Source: Azolla caroliniana
Lineage: Eukaryota; Polypodiophyta
Length of the DNA stretch: 64,000 nt
Assembly (NCBI GenBank): GCA_043228905.1
Contig: JBHGNT010000007.1
Span: 4,774,001 to 4,838,000, forward strand
Reading direction: 5' to 3'
Shown piece by piece: positions 1 to 12,159 of the stretch; positions within the stretch are counted from its first letter, which is position 1, and the number at the start of each line of letters is the position of its first letter. The position numbers were made by a program, and so were the translations under genes. The notes under the pieces were generated by a model. It made no database searches. It was not told the origin of the DNA and was given only the letters and a program-made list of their open reading frames with translations.

Positions 1-3000
1 TTCCATTCCCCAACGAGCGAAACCGGAGCCGGAACAAGCTCGACCTTATACACTCCGATGTGCGGGGGCCGGCACAAAATGTTAGTCTTGGCGGGAGCCA
101 ATATTTCGTCTCCTTCATCGACGACCACACGTGGCACACGTGGATCTACCTCATTGAGAGGAAGAGCGAAGTCTTCGACTGTTTCCGTGACCTCAAAGGG
201 TTCGTGGAAACAGAAACAGGACGAAAGATCAAGTGCCTGCGGTCGGATGGCGGAAAAGAGTATTTTTCCGGTCAATTCAACGGTTATCTACAACAAATGG
301 GAATTCGGCGCGAATTCAGTTGTAGATACACGCCGAAGCAGAACGGCGTGACTGAGAGGAAGAATCGGTCAGTTGTGGAAGCGGCACGGGCAATGCTGGA
401 GGAGAAGAGCTTGCCCAAGTTCTACTGGGCCGAAGCGGTAAGGACCGCGGTATATATCCAGAACCGGATCGGAGACAAAGTGTCGGCGCACGAGCTATAT
501 TTCGGAACGAAGCCGAACTTGCGACACTTGAGGGTGTTTGGTAGCATTGCGTATGTGCATATACCGAAGGAGAAAAGGAGGAAGCTGGACGCAAAGGCCG
601 AGAAATGCATCTTGGTCGGTTACTTGGACAAGCAGAAGGGTTATAAGTGCTATAACCCTCGCACCAAACAAGCGCGTGTCAGCCGCGACGTTGTGTTTGA
701 CGAGTCCGCGTCCTGGTACCTGCCCCCGACTCCGAACCCTGCCCCCAATCCGAGCTCTGACGATGAGGACAGCGAGGCTGAGATGCCTCCGGATGAGCCC
801 GAAATCGAGACCTGCGAAGAGAGTCCGATTTCACTCCGTTTAAGTGGACCGATTGGACGACTGAGTCGGTACGACCAGTCCGATAAAGAGCCGGCGAGTA
901 GTGGAGACTCGGCCGTGCATTCCCCGCGCAGGAAGCCGAGGAGACGGCTTACGCGCAAGGAGAAAGGGAAGAAGAAGGTGTCGGATTCCGGCACGGATAG
1001 GAACGAGTCAAACCAACGTGAGTCCGACTCCGAGGGAACTGGTGACGGGTCTTTAAAGGTGAAAACCGTGTCGACCGAGAAGGCCTCGACATCGGCTAAT
1101 ACGAGATTACGCCGATCTACCCGCCAGAAGAATCCTGTTTTGCGGTTCGAATACAACGAGTACATGGCGCATCATTATGCGTACATGACCCGTGTAGCGG
1201 AAGTGCGTGAGCCGGAGAGCTACGCAGAAGCGGCTAAAGACGCGACTTGGCGGGCCGCGATGGAGGAAGAGATGCACGCATTGGCGGAGAACGAGACCTG
1301 GGACCTGGTTGATGCACCAACAGGGGTAAAACCGATTGGGTGTAGGTGGGTGTACAAGGTCAAGTACAACACCAACGGCTCCGTCAACCGGTACAAGGCT
1401 CGACTAGTGGCAAAGGGCTACGCGCAGAAACACGGCATCGACTACGATGAGACGTTTGCGCCGGTCGCGAAAATGACGACCGTCCGTGTTTTGCTCGCAG
1501 TAGCTGCGGCGAAGGGGTGGCACCTACATCAGATGGATGTCAAGAATGCGTTCCTGCAAGGTGACCTTGAGTAACAAGTGTACATGGTACAACCCCCCGG
1601 CTTTCACTCCGGAACGAACTCCTCGGCAGTATGCCGACTGAAGAAGTCCCTTTACGGACTGAAGCAAGCCCCACGTGCCTGGAACGCGAAGATCACGCAA
1701 CAATTGCGTCGGATGGGCTTCGTCACGTCAAAATCGGACTCTTCCCTGTTCATCCGGAAAGGTCGACTCGGACCGGTTAGTATTCTACTATATGTCGATG
1801 ACTTGGTCATCACCGGCGCCGACTAGGTGAAATCGACTGCGTGAAGCTCCAGCTTGCGGCATCGTTTGACATGAAGGATCTGGGGGACCTTCATTACTTC
1901 CTCGGGATCGAAGTGATCTGTATCCCCGAAGGCATATTGATCAGCCAATGTCATTACGTGCTGGATATGCTCTTCAAACTCGGGATGGCCGACTGTAAGT
2001 CCGTCTTGACTCCTCTGGACAGAACCATCAAGCTTCGTCCCGATACAGGAAAGGTATGTGACCCGACGAGGTTCTGACAAATTGTCGGAAGCCTCATATA
2101 CTTGACCATCACCCGACCCGACCTCAGTTATCCGGTCGGAGTGATAAGTCAGTTCATGGCGCGACCTACCGAGGAGCACCTTCAGTGTGCGCAACGCATA
2201 CTTCGGTATGTCAACGGCACTAAGGACCGGGGACTGCTATATCGGACCGGTGCAGCCGTGCAGTTAGTCGACTACACCGATGCTGATTGGGCTGGCAACG
2301 CCGCCGATCGCCAATCCACGTCTGGATACGCGTTCTCCCTTGGGAGTGCCGCGATCGCGTGGAGCAGTAAGAAGCAGCCGACAGTTGCACTATTGAGCAC
2401 CGAAGCTGAGTACCGAGGAGCGGCTGTCGCGACATGCAAAGCCATATGGTTGAAGCGGCTACTTAAGGACTTGCAAGAGGAGGTGTCTGATCCAACGACG
2501 ATCTACTGCGACAACCTCAACAGCATCCAACTTGCGAAGAACCTCGTCTTCCACTCACGGACCAAGCACATTGAGGTGCACTACCATTTCGTCCGTGAGC
2601 GTGTTATTTCCGGTGAAGTCGAACTTCAGTACGTTCCGACGGATCGGCAGACTGCCGACATCTTCACCAAGCCTCTTGGTCTGGACAAGTTGCGGCAATT
2701 CTCAGGTGTGCTCGGATTGCGTCACCTCGACGTGCCAAACTTGAGGGGGAGAACAGTCCCGAACGACCAAGCAAGGCAGCAGGAAAGGAGCGGAGACCGC
2801 GACACCACCGAGTTGGTTGACTCGGTTGTCGAGTTCGACTTCGGATCGGCTGAAGAAGCCGAGAGCGGACCCGCGGAAAAGTCCGGAAGCGGACAGAAGG
2901 GGAGCAGCCGAAGGAGAGAGCCGAAGCCAACCACGCATGGGGAAGATGACGCCACCAAGGGCGAGAAGAACGAAGACGAGTTGGAGACAGCCAACTCGGA

Positions 3001-3097
3001 CGAGAGCGAAAACCGATCGGGTGTAGCCGAGTCGATTCGGATGTTTGATTCAGACACGCTGAATCAACCGAGGCCCAAGCGGAGGAAAAGGCAGTAG
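1..3097 (+). pseudogene. Copia pol (integrase, RT, RNase H) with long C-terminal tail, broken
   Basis: The integrase core runs from the left edge (HSD near 50, FIDDHT near 117, SDGGKEY near 243, and the NGVTERKN glutamate near 350). A linker rich in D, E, S and P follows, then RT ([41 protein letters not shown] and catalytic YVDD near 1792). RNase H shows DADWAG and STEAEYRG near 2400, and HYHFVRE near 2580. An in-frame TAA at about 1572 sits after the DLE of RT. A one-base loss near 1825 shifts the frame, and a TGA at 2075 follows. After the usual RNase H end (NLRG near 2745), the frame stays open for over 110 more codons rich in S, E, G and K and ends in a basic RPKRRKRQ motif. That tail is unusual for copia pol. 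The family assignment is firm; the role of the tail is unknown. Confidence 0.88.
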
Positions 3098-3271
3098 GAG
3101 AAGCGTCAACACCGCAATAGCAGAAGAGTTGATAAGGGCCGCATGAGCAGACAAGCCGACCGGAAGGGTCGAAGCGCGCGGAGTCAAACAGGTCGAGGAG
3201 CGCGAGCGAGGCGTGAAGCGAGGAGGAACCGGAGCTGTGAGCCCGAGGATCCCGAAGAGCCTCGAGTTGAG

Positions 3272-3283
3272 CTTGAGGGGGAG
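3272..3283 (+). other. Polypurine tract of copia 1
   Basis: The purine run cttgagggggag lies immediately before the LTR start TGTTGAGAG. It is the site for plus-strand DNA priming in LTR elements. A near copy (ttgagggggag) occurs at about 2741-2751 inside the coding frame. Confidence 0.75.
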
Positions 3284-3676
3284 TGTTGAGAGACAAGCTC
3301 AACATCGGCCGGATCGGTTGAAGAAGCCGAGGACCGGATCGGTTGGGACCAATCGGTTAGACCGAGTGCGTAAACCGGGAGGCCGTTAGGAAAGATATTC
3401 CGTGAGGAATATATTTGGGAGTTAGTGTAGGAGCTCTTAATGAGCATTGAAGTACGGTCAGTACTTCGGTCAGTCCTTCGAGGACTTGTATAAAAGTGTT
3501 CATGGAACACACATGTGTATAGAGTAGTGAATCGAGATCTTTTGTTGTTGAATATAGTTCCTCTTTCTCTCTCTGTCTCTCCCGCGTATACAGCGTAAGC
3601 TCAAGCTCTCCATTAAACCTGAGTTTTCTATCTTCTGTTCGGTCTTCATACTTGCTTCCGCACGCTACTTTCTACA
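3284..3676 (+). repeat. 3' LTR of copia 1
   Basis: It begins TGTTGAGAG after the purine tract and ends in ...CTACA, directly before an unrelated copia RNase H frame. A TATA-like motif (tataaaag) lies near 3489. The end could be 2 bp further on, because the junction contains a CACACA run. Length is about 393 bp. Confidence 0.75.
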
Positions 3677-3679
3677 CAC

Positions 3680-4235
3680 CTCAACGACTGAAGCGGAATA
3701 TGTAGCTGCATCCGACACGGCAAAAGAAGCTTTATGGCTCGATCGGCTGGCGCACACGTTTCGACAGGTCGACTCTGACTCGGCTCCAGTTGTCTACAGC
3801 GACAGTCAGGGTGTTGTTGCCTTGTCAAAAAATCTGGTTCACCACAAAGCCTCTATGCATATCAACGTTCGATATCACTTCGTTCGGGACTGCGTCATTT
3901 TAGGGAAAATCGGTCTCGAGAAGATATCCACAACCGATAATGTCGAAGATATCCACAACCGATTGTGTCTTTCGGCCGATCGTTTTCGGTCCCTTCGGCA
4001 CTAGATGGGTGTAACGAAAAATCAGTCTGATTAAAGTCAGACACACAACACGGGATGGTTTCGGACCACTGACATCGGTTCTCTAAGGATCGGCTTCAGC
4101 TCTTCCGACCTGACCGGTTCGGTCCTCTGTCTTCGGATCTTGCCGACTCTGACAAAACCGATCTGTCCGATAAACCTTGTATATATATACCTGTAATTCT
4201 TTAGATAACCCATGTATACGCCCATTACAGGGGGG
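3680..4235 (+). pseudogene. Older copia RNase H remnant, host of copia 1
   Basis: Translation gives the C-terminal half of copia RNase H: STTEAEYVAAS, LWLDRL, YSDSQGVVALSKN and a degenerate HYHFVRD near 3880. A short duplicated phrase (gtcgaagatatccacaaccgat) near 3930-3962 disrupts the end. The fragment starts abruptly after the copia 1 LTR, as expected if copia 1 inserted into it. A run of G (aggggggtg) before 4236 is its polypurine tract. Confidence 0.8.
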
Positions 4236-4440
4236 TGTCGAATACGAGTGTATAATGGTCGTATTCACACTATCCCTTTGGACAACCCAAGTTTGGGCTA
4301 TTTCTGTAAATAGCATAAAAGGCAGTTGCCCTAGGAAAGTCACTATATAAAGTGACTTTGTAACCTTTAGAAAAGGTTGTTGCTATCATTGGTTGTTATT
4401 TTTGTAACTGTTGCTATTGGAATATAACGTTTCCGTTGTG

Positions 4441-4494
<54 letters not shown>

Positions 4495-4525
4495 CCTATG
4501 TGTCTATCTTGCTCATGCATACACA
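4236..4525 (+). repeat. 3' LTR of the older copia
   Basis: It starts TGTCGAATAC right after a G-rich tract and ends ATACACA before LINE coding sequence. A TATA-like element (ctatataaag) is near 4343. The LTR contains a long CT microsatellite. The exact 3' boundary is inferred from the TG...CA rule and the start of LINE homology. Confidence 0.65.
4442..4491. repeat. (CT)n microsatellite
   Basis: About 25 uninterrupted CT dinucleotides within the older copia LTR. Confidence 0.95.
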
Positions 4526-5084
4526 GGTTCTTCTTCATCACGAATGTTGCTTGCACTTCCGCATTGACGGCCTTGTCCCCAACACTTCTGACATAATCAA
4601 GTTGCAGGAACACCACCTCGATAGTACTCGTTCAAAGGAAGTTGGAGACCTTCTACCAGGATCATGGCGAACAATTTGGGAGCCAACAATAGGTGAGGAT
4701 GGAAATTATGGTGGTATTTGTAGTTTGATTCGGGAAAATCTAGCCCAAGGCTTAATACTCCAAGAATCACTTATAACTGGTAGGGCACATTTTTGCACAC
4801 TGGCCATCCTAGAGCAACACTGGAATTTCATGATGTTTATGCTCCAGATAGCAACACAAAAAGGGCAACATTCTGGGAGCGCATTCGCCTACAAGTAGCA
4901 GGTGCGGAGGACTGATGCATTGCAGGGGATTTTAATATGATCGAATCCCTTCACGATAGCTCTAACAACAATCCCATAGTTCTACAAGGAAGGGAACGAA
5001 AACAATGGGAGAAGTTATGTCTACACCTTAACCTGAGAGATATATGGCACTCAGACAACTTCCAACGAAAAAGGGACTCACTCT
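4526..5084 (+). pseudogene. L1-type LINE endonuclease domain fragment (LINE 1, left part)
   Basis: The translation contains the hallmarks of a plant L1-type apurinic endonuclease: IIKLQEHHLD near 4590, a GGI/C motif near 4710, and GDFNMIES near 4926, corresponding to the catalytic GDFN. Frames change and stops occur (for example just before GDFN), so it is broken. The reading is cut at about 5085 by copia pre-integrase sequence. LINE sequence resumes after the copia LTR at 8355, so the two parts probably belonged to one LINE. Confidence 0.8.
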
Positions 5085-7949
5085 CAGATGTGGAAATGTG
5101 GCATAAAAGAATTGGTCACATAAGTATGCGAACCTTGAAAAATATGTTGAGGAAAAATGCAGTGGCTGGACTGCCTAAGTTGAAAGATTGTGAGATGAGC
5201 AAAATATGTGAAGCATGCCAATATGGAAAGCAAAACAGGTTACGTTTCCCTCATGAAAGACATGTAAGCAAAAATTTGTTGGATTTGATACATACAGATG
5301 TATGGGGACCAACAAAAAATGCATCAATTAGTGGATGTAAGTTTTATGTAACATTTATTGATGATTGCTCAAGGAAAACATGGGTTTATTTCATGAAAGA
5401 AAAAAGTGAAGTATTTGATTGCTTCCGTAAGTTTAAATGCATGGTAGAAAAGTAGACTGGAACTAGAATATGTTTAAGATCTAATGGAGGAGGAGAATAC
5501 TTCTCAAATGAATTTTCTGATTTTCTATGCAATCAAGGAATAAGGAGATAGTTTACATGTAGATATACCCCACAACAAAATGGAGTTGTTGAGAGAAAAA
5601 ACAGAACTCTAGTGAATATAGCAAGGGCCATGATGACTGAAAAGAATATGCCATTGTATTACTGGGCAGAAGCTGTAAACACAACAAACTTTATTCTAAA
5701 TAGATGTATAACATCTGGAGTACATGAAGTAACTCTTGAAGAATGTTTCTATTGAAGGAAACCTAGTTTAGGACACTTAAAGTGTTTGGATGCCTTGCCT
5801 ATGTTCATGTACCTGTTGAAGTAAGAAGTAAGCTTGATCCAAAAGCTGAAAAATGTGTTCTTGTTGGATATTCAGAGGAGCAAAAAGGGTATAGATGCTA
5901 TAATCCATTAACAAAAAATATTGTGGTAAGCCGTGATGTAATATTTGATGAGTTGGGCAGCTGGTACAACCCAAAAGGAAATGTAGAAACAGATGAAGAT
6001 TGTGAAAATGAAGATAGAGAAAATTTTGAAAATGGAAGAGATTCCCATGGAAATGGAAACAATGTTGGACAACAAAGTTCAACATCAATAGAATGTTCTG
6101 GACCATCTAAAAACTCTAGTAGTAAAGCTGAATCTAATGCTTGGAGTGGAAAAAATGCAGGACACAAAAAATATGATGATAGAAAGGGAAAACAGAAGAT
6201 GCCAGAATATGAAATGCTAGATGATGGGTCTAGAAACATGGAAGATGTAGATTCAGATACATCATTGGATGACGAGCTTGGTATACGAGCCTTGAAAATC
6301 CCTAGTATTGAAAAAGCAATGAAAGATGCAAATCAAAAACTGAGAAGATTAGATAGAGAGAACAAGACTGTTGAAATATTTGGTTATGATACATATATGG
6401 CTATGCATTATGCATACATGTCTAAAGTGGTACAAATCCCTGATCCAAATAGTTTTGATGAAGCAAAATCTGATAAGAAATGGGTGAATGCAATGCAAGA
6501 AGAAATAGATGCATTGGCTGAAAACAGAACATGGGATTTGGTAAAGTTACCGAAAGGAAAATATGTTGTAGGTTGCAAATGGGTCTACAAGACAAAGCAT
6601 GATTCCAATGGAAATGTTAGTAGACATAAAAGAAGACTTGTGGCAAAGAGATATGCCCAGATGCATGGAATTGATTATGATGAAACATTTGCACCGGTTG
6701 CAAAGATGGCAACATCGAGAACACTACTTGTTGTGAGTGCAACCAAAAGATGGGCTCTACACCATATGGATGTAAAAAATGCTTTTTTACATGGTAACTT
6801 AGAAGAAGAAATGTATATATGTCAACCAATAGGTTTTGAAGATAAGAAGCATCCAGAATATGTATGTAGGTTGAAAAAGGCTCTCTATGGATTGAAACAA
6901 GCAACTAGGGCATGGCATAAAGAACTTTTAGAATCTCTAAAAAAATTTGCTTTCAAAATGTCAAAGGCTAATCCATCATTGTATGTAAAAAGGATAAATG
7001 ATTGCGTTGTTGTTATTTTGATTTATGTTGATGATTTAATCATTGGAGGTGATTCCATGGATGAAATAAGCATGCCGAAAAAAAATCTTTAAATGCAATT
7101 TCATATGAAGGTTTTGGGAGAGTTGAGATACTTTCTTGGCATTGAGATGATCAAATTTGAAAGTGGTATATATATGTTGCAAAAACAGTATGCAACAACT
7201 ATGTTGAAGAAGTATGGTATGCTTGGATGCAAACCTATTGATGTACCACTGGATAAGAACTACAAATTGAGGGTTGATTTGGGAGCCAAAATAGAAGATG
7301 TAAACATGTACATGTCTATGGTGGGCAACCTCATATATTTGACCATAACAAGACCTGATTTGAGTTAAATGTTGTTGGATTAGTCTGCCAGTTTATGCAA
7401 CAGCCAACAAAGCCACCTTTGGATTGCATTAGAAGAATTTTGAGGTATGTAAAAGCTATTCAAAATTATGGACTGTTTTACAGGGCTGATCTGGACATAA
7501 AGCTGGAAGGATATACAGATGCCGATTGGGCTGGAAGCCAAATTGACAGAAGATCCACAAGTGGATATATGTTTACATTGGGAAGTGTAGCTATTTCATG
7601 GAGTAGCAAGAAACAAGCTACTGTTGCACTATCAAGTACTGAAGCTGAATATAGAGGAGTTGCAATAGCCACCTGTGAAGAGGTATGGATCAGAAGATTG
7701 CTTTCTGATTTGGGAGAGTATATAGATGGTGCAGTCACAATTTGGTGTGACAGTATGAGCAACATTCACCTGGAAAAAAACCCAGCGTTCCATGCAAGAA
7801 CAAAGCACATTGAAGTGCATTATCACTTTGTTAGAGGAAAAGTGATTGATGGAGAAGTGGATCTGTTGTATGTAAGTACAAATCAGCAAGTTGCCGATAT
7901 TCTTAGGAAGGGATTGAGTATGGAAAACATACACAGTTTAGAGACATGA
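5085..7949 (+). pseudogene. Copia pol: pre-integrase, integrase, RT, RNase H, broken
   Basis: Domains in order are: pre-integrase (MWHKRIGH near 5096, then CEACQYGKQ), integrase (HTDVWGPT, FIDDCSRKTW near 5356, NGVVERKN near 5582), a D/E/N/S-rich linker, RT (ALYGLKQ near 6880, IYVDDLI near 7021) and RNase H (DADWAGS, SSTEAEYRG, HYHFVRGK). In-frame stops include TAG at 5453, TAG at 5549 and TGA at 5755. Frame breaks occur near 7090 and 7366. The longest open stretch is 5782-7092 (436 codons). Several stops fit C-to-T decay of glutamine or tryptophan codons. Confidence 0.9.
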
Positions 7950-8044
7950 TGGGAGTTATAACCATTGGCATGTTAGTTGAAAAGCATGAAGAAAAAAAGA
8001 TTGAAGATTATCCCAAGAAATGATAAGTTGAGCTTGAGGGGGAG

Positions 8045-8354
8045 TGTTGAGAAGCAAGCTCAACAAAGGTATGTGATGCTTATTGAGAAATAAGCTATAG
8101 TAGCTATTGGTTAATTAGCTACTAGTGGACATAAAGGTGAAACAACTATTTAGCTATGCACAACTATTTAGCTACTGATAGCTAATTAGCTACATATATA
8201 AGTCACTTATAACTTAGGTAAAAAGTAGTAACTAGAAAAGAGAGTAAGAGTGAGAGTAGAGAAGAGAAGAGAGAAGAGAGAATAGAAAAACAGACGAGAG
8301 CGAGTTGAGCTCTGCGTGTAATGAAATAGAAGAAGCTTTTTGGTTTGCTACACA
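8045..8354 (+). repeat. 3' LTR of the truncated copia
   Basis: The tract cttgagggggag precedes TGTTGAGAAGC, and the end is ...TTTGCTACACA. A TATA-like motif (catatataag) is at about 8194. The start resembles that of the copia 1 LTR, which supports close relationship of the two elements. Confidence 0.75.
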
Positions 8355-11049
8355 GAGGTAAGTCTCCTTCCCCTTCCTTTCTGTCTTGAGCACTAAACGA
8401 TCGAGCACATCACGATCCGCTGTGCACATAGAAGAGCCGTAGTGCCTTCGTAACACATATGGACGAAATAGTGGACCCACCCTATCTCGCATTTACCGCA
8501 TTTATGTAGGTGAGGCCCTAGAAGCGAAGGGAGGGTGGTGTCGCATAACACCAGGCATGACTTTCTCCGAACATTACCTAGCAATTAGTCACTTTCAATT
8601 ACACTGAAAGTGGGGCCCATTTCAAACTCTAATCCTGCACACTATCTACACAGTCACAGAGGTGAAGGAACAACTCGTCAACCAATGGTCATTACCTGTC
8701 AATGCCTCATTAGCATTTGACAAAGTTCTAGCTAAATTAATAAGAGTTTCAACTCTACTACACAAGATTGTCAAGACCAGAAGCAAGGATGCTCAGGAAA
8801 AGTGACATAGGACAAAACGGGGACTAATAGCCTTACAACGACTCCAATAGAGATACCCGGCATGTAGTTGGATCGCGGGACAGGTTGTGATGGCCAAACA
8901 TGAACTCATCATTGTGGAAAAGACAATCTATGACATGGTGTTTCATGGAAGCATGACTCGATAGATTCGAGTAGGGGACAAATCCACGAAGGAATTTTTC
9001 CGATCCAAGGGACCGAGGCACGCTAGAACAATGATGCGTAGCCTCAATCGAGAGGATGGAACGATCACTGAGGATGGCGACGAAATGAGGAATATCTCCA
9101 CAAGTTACTACAAGAGACTACTTACCGAAGATAATATGGCCACAGGGGAAGACACACGAGAAGATATTATCCTCCAGAGCATACCCGAGAAAGTCACGAC
9201 GGAAATGAATACATGACTCGTGTGTCCCTTATCAAACATCGAGATATGGGAGGCCCTCTCCAATTTGGATGCAAATAGTGGCCCGGAATCGATGGCCTCA
9301 CTCCTCACTTTTTCACGTGCCTTTGGGACACTATTAAAGAAGACCTCCTCCAGGCCTATGAGGAGATCATCACCTCTAGAAACATGCCGGAGGAATTTGG
9401 ATAGGGGATGATACATCTCATTCCTAAAAGTGGTGGGAGTGAGTGCCAACGACATTCATAAGTGGCAGCCCATAACTCTTCTCAATACTCTCTATAAGTT
9501 TCGTGCAAAAACCGTGGCATGTCTCTTAGCACCACTTCTTCCCAGACATGTTTTGTTAGAAATCGGAGCATCCTAGACAACCTTTTCTTGTTTTGGGAAG
9601 CAATAGCCCTTACCAAGCGTACCAACAAAAAGGTAGTTGTGGTGCTCCTAGACTTTGAGAAAGCATATGACAGGGTATGGTGGAACTTTCTAGAAAGTGT
9701 GATGGGGAAACTCGGCTTTCAAGAGTCATGGATCCAAGGCATTGCATGACTTTATTGGAGCGCCAACAATTGTGTTTCATTAGCAGGTGAAAGGGGCCCC
9801 TTCTTCCAACTATCTCGGTCTGTATGACAGGGATGCCCACTGGCTCCATCCTTATTTCTTTTATACGTCGAAGCACTCTCTAATTTTCTCAACTCATGAC
9901 AACTAAACCTACGCGGTCTTCATGTGCCGCATTCTCACCAAAGCCTCCTGGATATAGAATTTGGAGATGACACCGCAATCTACCTACAAGGGGACTTGGA
10001 AAATCTACAAAAGTAGAAAGTGGTTTAGACGTATTTTGCAAGAGATCCAATGCCATGATCAATTGGCACAAATCCTGTGCAATATGGCTCTCTCCTAAAG
10101 CACATCCTACGTGGCACCCCCATCCCGCTTTCAAGTGGATCAATTAAGGAGCGAGCACCAAATATTTGGGTTTCCAAATTGGGTTCAACATACCTCCGGA
10201 GACTATGATTGCACCAATTATTCACTCCATTCGACAAAAGTTGATACATTGGAGTTCAAAAAAACTCTCGCTAGTGGGGTGCATCATAGTGGCAAATCAG
10301 GTATTACTCGCAATAGCGTGGTACGGACTATCATGTTGGACAATCTCCAAGGAAAGTATACACTAGATTCAGCGATTGGTATGCAACTACATTTGGTCTG
10401 GTAAGAAAGATCATGCAACTCGGGCCAAGGTGGTGTGACCTATACTCACATCACCCAAGTTGAGAGGAGGATTGGGTCTTATTGATCCCCTCTCACAATC
10501 AAAAGCCCTACTCGCCAAATTTGTGGTGCGAGGACTCCAACCAGGGAATGATTGCTGGAATATGCTCTTGCGGTTACATTTCGCTTACTTTAAGCCAAAA
10601 AAGGGGCCAATTGGGACCCCCAAACTGAATGGATTCTAAACATGGAGCTCAAACCTAGTTTCTCCCGCCAATTGGAGGATAGATTCAGTGCATCCATGTG
10701 GAAGGCGTGGTGTGACATTAGACAAGGGCTCAAGTGCGATCAACCTAACTCTGAACCTGCTTGGCTCAATCAACGTATCCTATGGAACCCATGTATCAGA
10801 GATAAATCTAATCAACTAATTGGATCAAGTAAGCAAACCCATCCCTTTCTTTCAATTCACAACTAGATTGGGTCACCATATTCTAGCTGCTCAAACCGCC
10901 CGAGAGCCGGTTGCTGCAAAGGTCTAGCACACATATAATGTTCCTCACACAATTATCACCAAGTTTTGGAAAAAAATCTAGAAACAAGAACACGCACGAC
11001 GAATCACCACTTTCCAATGGCTATTAATACATAGGTCACTACCGGTTAT
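8355..11049 (+). pseudogene. LINE 1, right part: RT and zf-RVT region, many disruptions
   Basis: After the copia LTR, L1-like sequence resumes. The pre-RT region has GDKSTKEFF near 8970 and REDGTITEDGDEM near 9046. The RT core has LLDFEKAYDRVWW near 9645-9685, GCPLAPSL near 9835, and a degenerate catalytic GDDT near 9968 where FADD or YADD is usual. The C-terminal region has KYLGFQIG near 10160, KLSLVGCIIVANQVLL near 10265, GGLGLIDP near 10470, and zf-RVT-like FQWLLIHRSLP near 11015-11045. Frameshifts and stops run throughout. The C-terminal motifs match those of the antisense LINE at 13589-16194, so both belong to one plant L1 clade. Confidence 0.85.
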
Positions 11050-11173
11050 CATTGTGTGTGTGTGTGTGTGTCTATGTGCGTTCACTCTCTATTTCCCATT
11101 TTTGTGTTTCATTCTCATTGAAGTGATTCAAGACTCGGTTGTGGCCGAGCAGTATTCTGCACGATTCTCTTCA
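11050..11173 (+). repeat. Truncated 5' LTR end of a Tork-like copia
   Basis: The sequence between the LINE zf-RVT remnant and the primer binding site ends ...CTCTTCA and includes a (GT)n run at 11053-11072. Only the last ~120 bp of an LTR can be present, so the left end was lost or lies in deleted sequence. Confidence 0.5.
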
Positions 11174-11174
11174 A

Positions 11175-11190
11175 TCTAGTATCAGAGCAA
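11175..11190 (+). other. Primer binding site, initiator tRNA-Met type
   Basis: The sequence ctagtatcagagcaaa closely matches the usual plant copia binding site TGGTATCAGAGC (one substitution). It sits between the LTR end and the gag start. Confidence 0.7.
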
Positions 11191-11202
11191 ACAACATAGA
11201 AA

Positions 11203-12107
11203 ATGAAAGAATTGCTCGGCGGCATGTTCAAGCTCACCGGCTCCAACTACTGAGCGTGGAAGTCAAAGATGAGGGATATGTTGGTGGTTAAAGATGTTTG
11301 GTTGCCGGTTTAGTTCGACGACAAGAGACCGGATAAGATCGACACCATAGTGTGGGAGGTGATGCACATGAAGACGACGGCATACATCCGGTGCTTCATC
11401 AACATGAGCTTGTACAACAACTTCAATGAAGAGAGCAAGGCTCATGAACTCTAGGAGAAGATCGGCATCATGTTCCAGAACAAGAATGTTGTTAATCGGG
11501 TTTCGGTATTCCGGAAGCTAGTGAGGCTCTGGTACCAGGATGGTTCCAGTATGACGGAGCACATGAATGCCTTCCAGGGAATGATACACCAGACAACCTC
11601 GTTGGAAGTACCTCTCGCTGATGAGGTACTCACATTACTCCTGCTCGATTCCCTCTTAGATAGTTGGGAGATGCTAGTTGTCACGTTGGGCAACGCTGGG
11701 CCGGAAGGAAAACATTTGTCCCTAGCAAGAGTCAAGTCAAGCCTGCTAGATGAAGAAGCTCGCCGGAAGGACTGGAGTCCGGAACCGATCCGAAGGCCTT
11801 GGTCACGGAAGATGACCACAACTAGGGAAGAGGCCGGTATCGAAGTCCCCAAAACCGAGACGAGCTCGAAGTCAAGGGGGAGGCATACTTGCTTCTATTG
11901 TGGGAAGCCGGCGCACTTCTAGAAGAACTGTCGGCATTTTCGGAAAGAGAAAGAAACCGGCATTACTGATTCAAAGAAGAGTTCGGACCGAAACGGTTCG
12001 GACCGAAGAGGCCGGAATGGGAATGGAACGTCGGCAATCGCAACAAGTGAGGAGGAACGGATGCTCATTACCGAGGAGAATGAGTTAAACCTTGTCGGCG
12101 ACGAGAC
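11203..12107 (+). pseudogene. Copia gag of Tork-like element, left of the 9.4-kb insertion
   Basis: The ATG at 11203 opens a gag-like reading frame. It has the N-terminal TGSNY-like motif, the RLWYQDGSSMTEHMNAFQ region near 11530 and a CCHC zinc knuckle (CFYCGKPAHF then stop, KNC) near 11889-11930. Stops occur near 11252, 11312, 11453 and 11921. The order and wording match the intact copia polyprotein at 43895-47968. It is cut at 12107, just before protease, by the TIR element, and resumes at 21509 with the protease motif. Confidence 0.88.
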
Positions 12108-12159
12108 CCGGGGACTTCACTATCAAAACTTGTATGATAGCACGTGAGTTCATCAAAAG

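Larger units (their letters stand above)
1..3676 (+). mobile_element. Ty1/copia retrotransposon 1, 5' part outside window
   Basis: This is the 3' portion of a copia-type LTR retrotransposon, running from the integrase core through reverse transcriptase and RNase H to a 3' LTR. The 3' LTR is preceded by the purine tract cttgagggggag. The element ends inside another copia RNase H reading frame that resumes at about 3680, so it is a nested insertion. The 5' LTR, gag and protease lie beyond the left edge, so the target duplication cannot be checked. Two disruptions in the RT region make it non-functional as it stands. Confidence 0.9.
5085..8354 (+). mobile_element. 5'-truncated copia element inserted in LINE 1
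   Basis: The copia sequence starts mid-polyprotein at the gag-pre-integrase domain and runs to a 3' LTR with polypurine tract. There is no 5' LTR, gag or protease, so a deletion removed the 5' end and probably some LINE sequence. Coding is AT-rich compared with copia 1, which has the same domain order and similar motifs. Confidence 0.88.
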
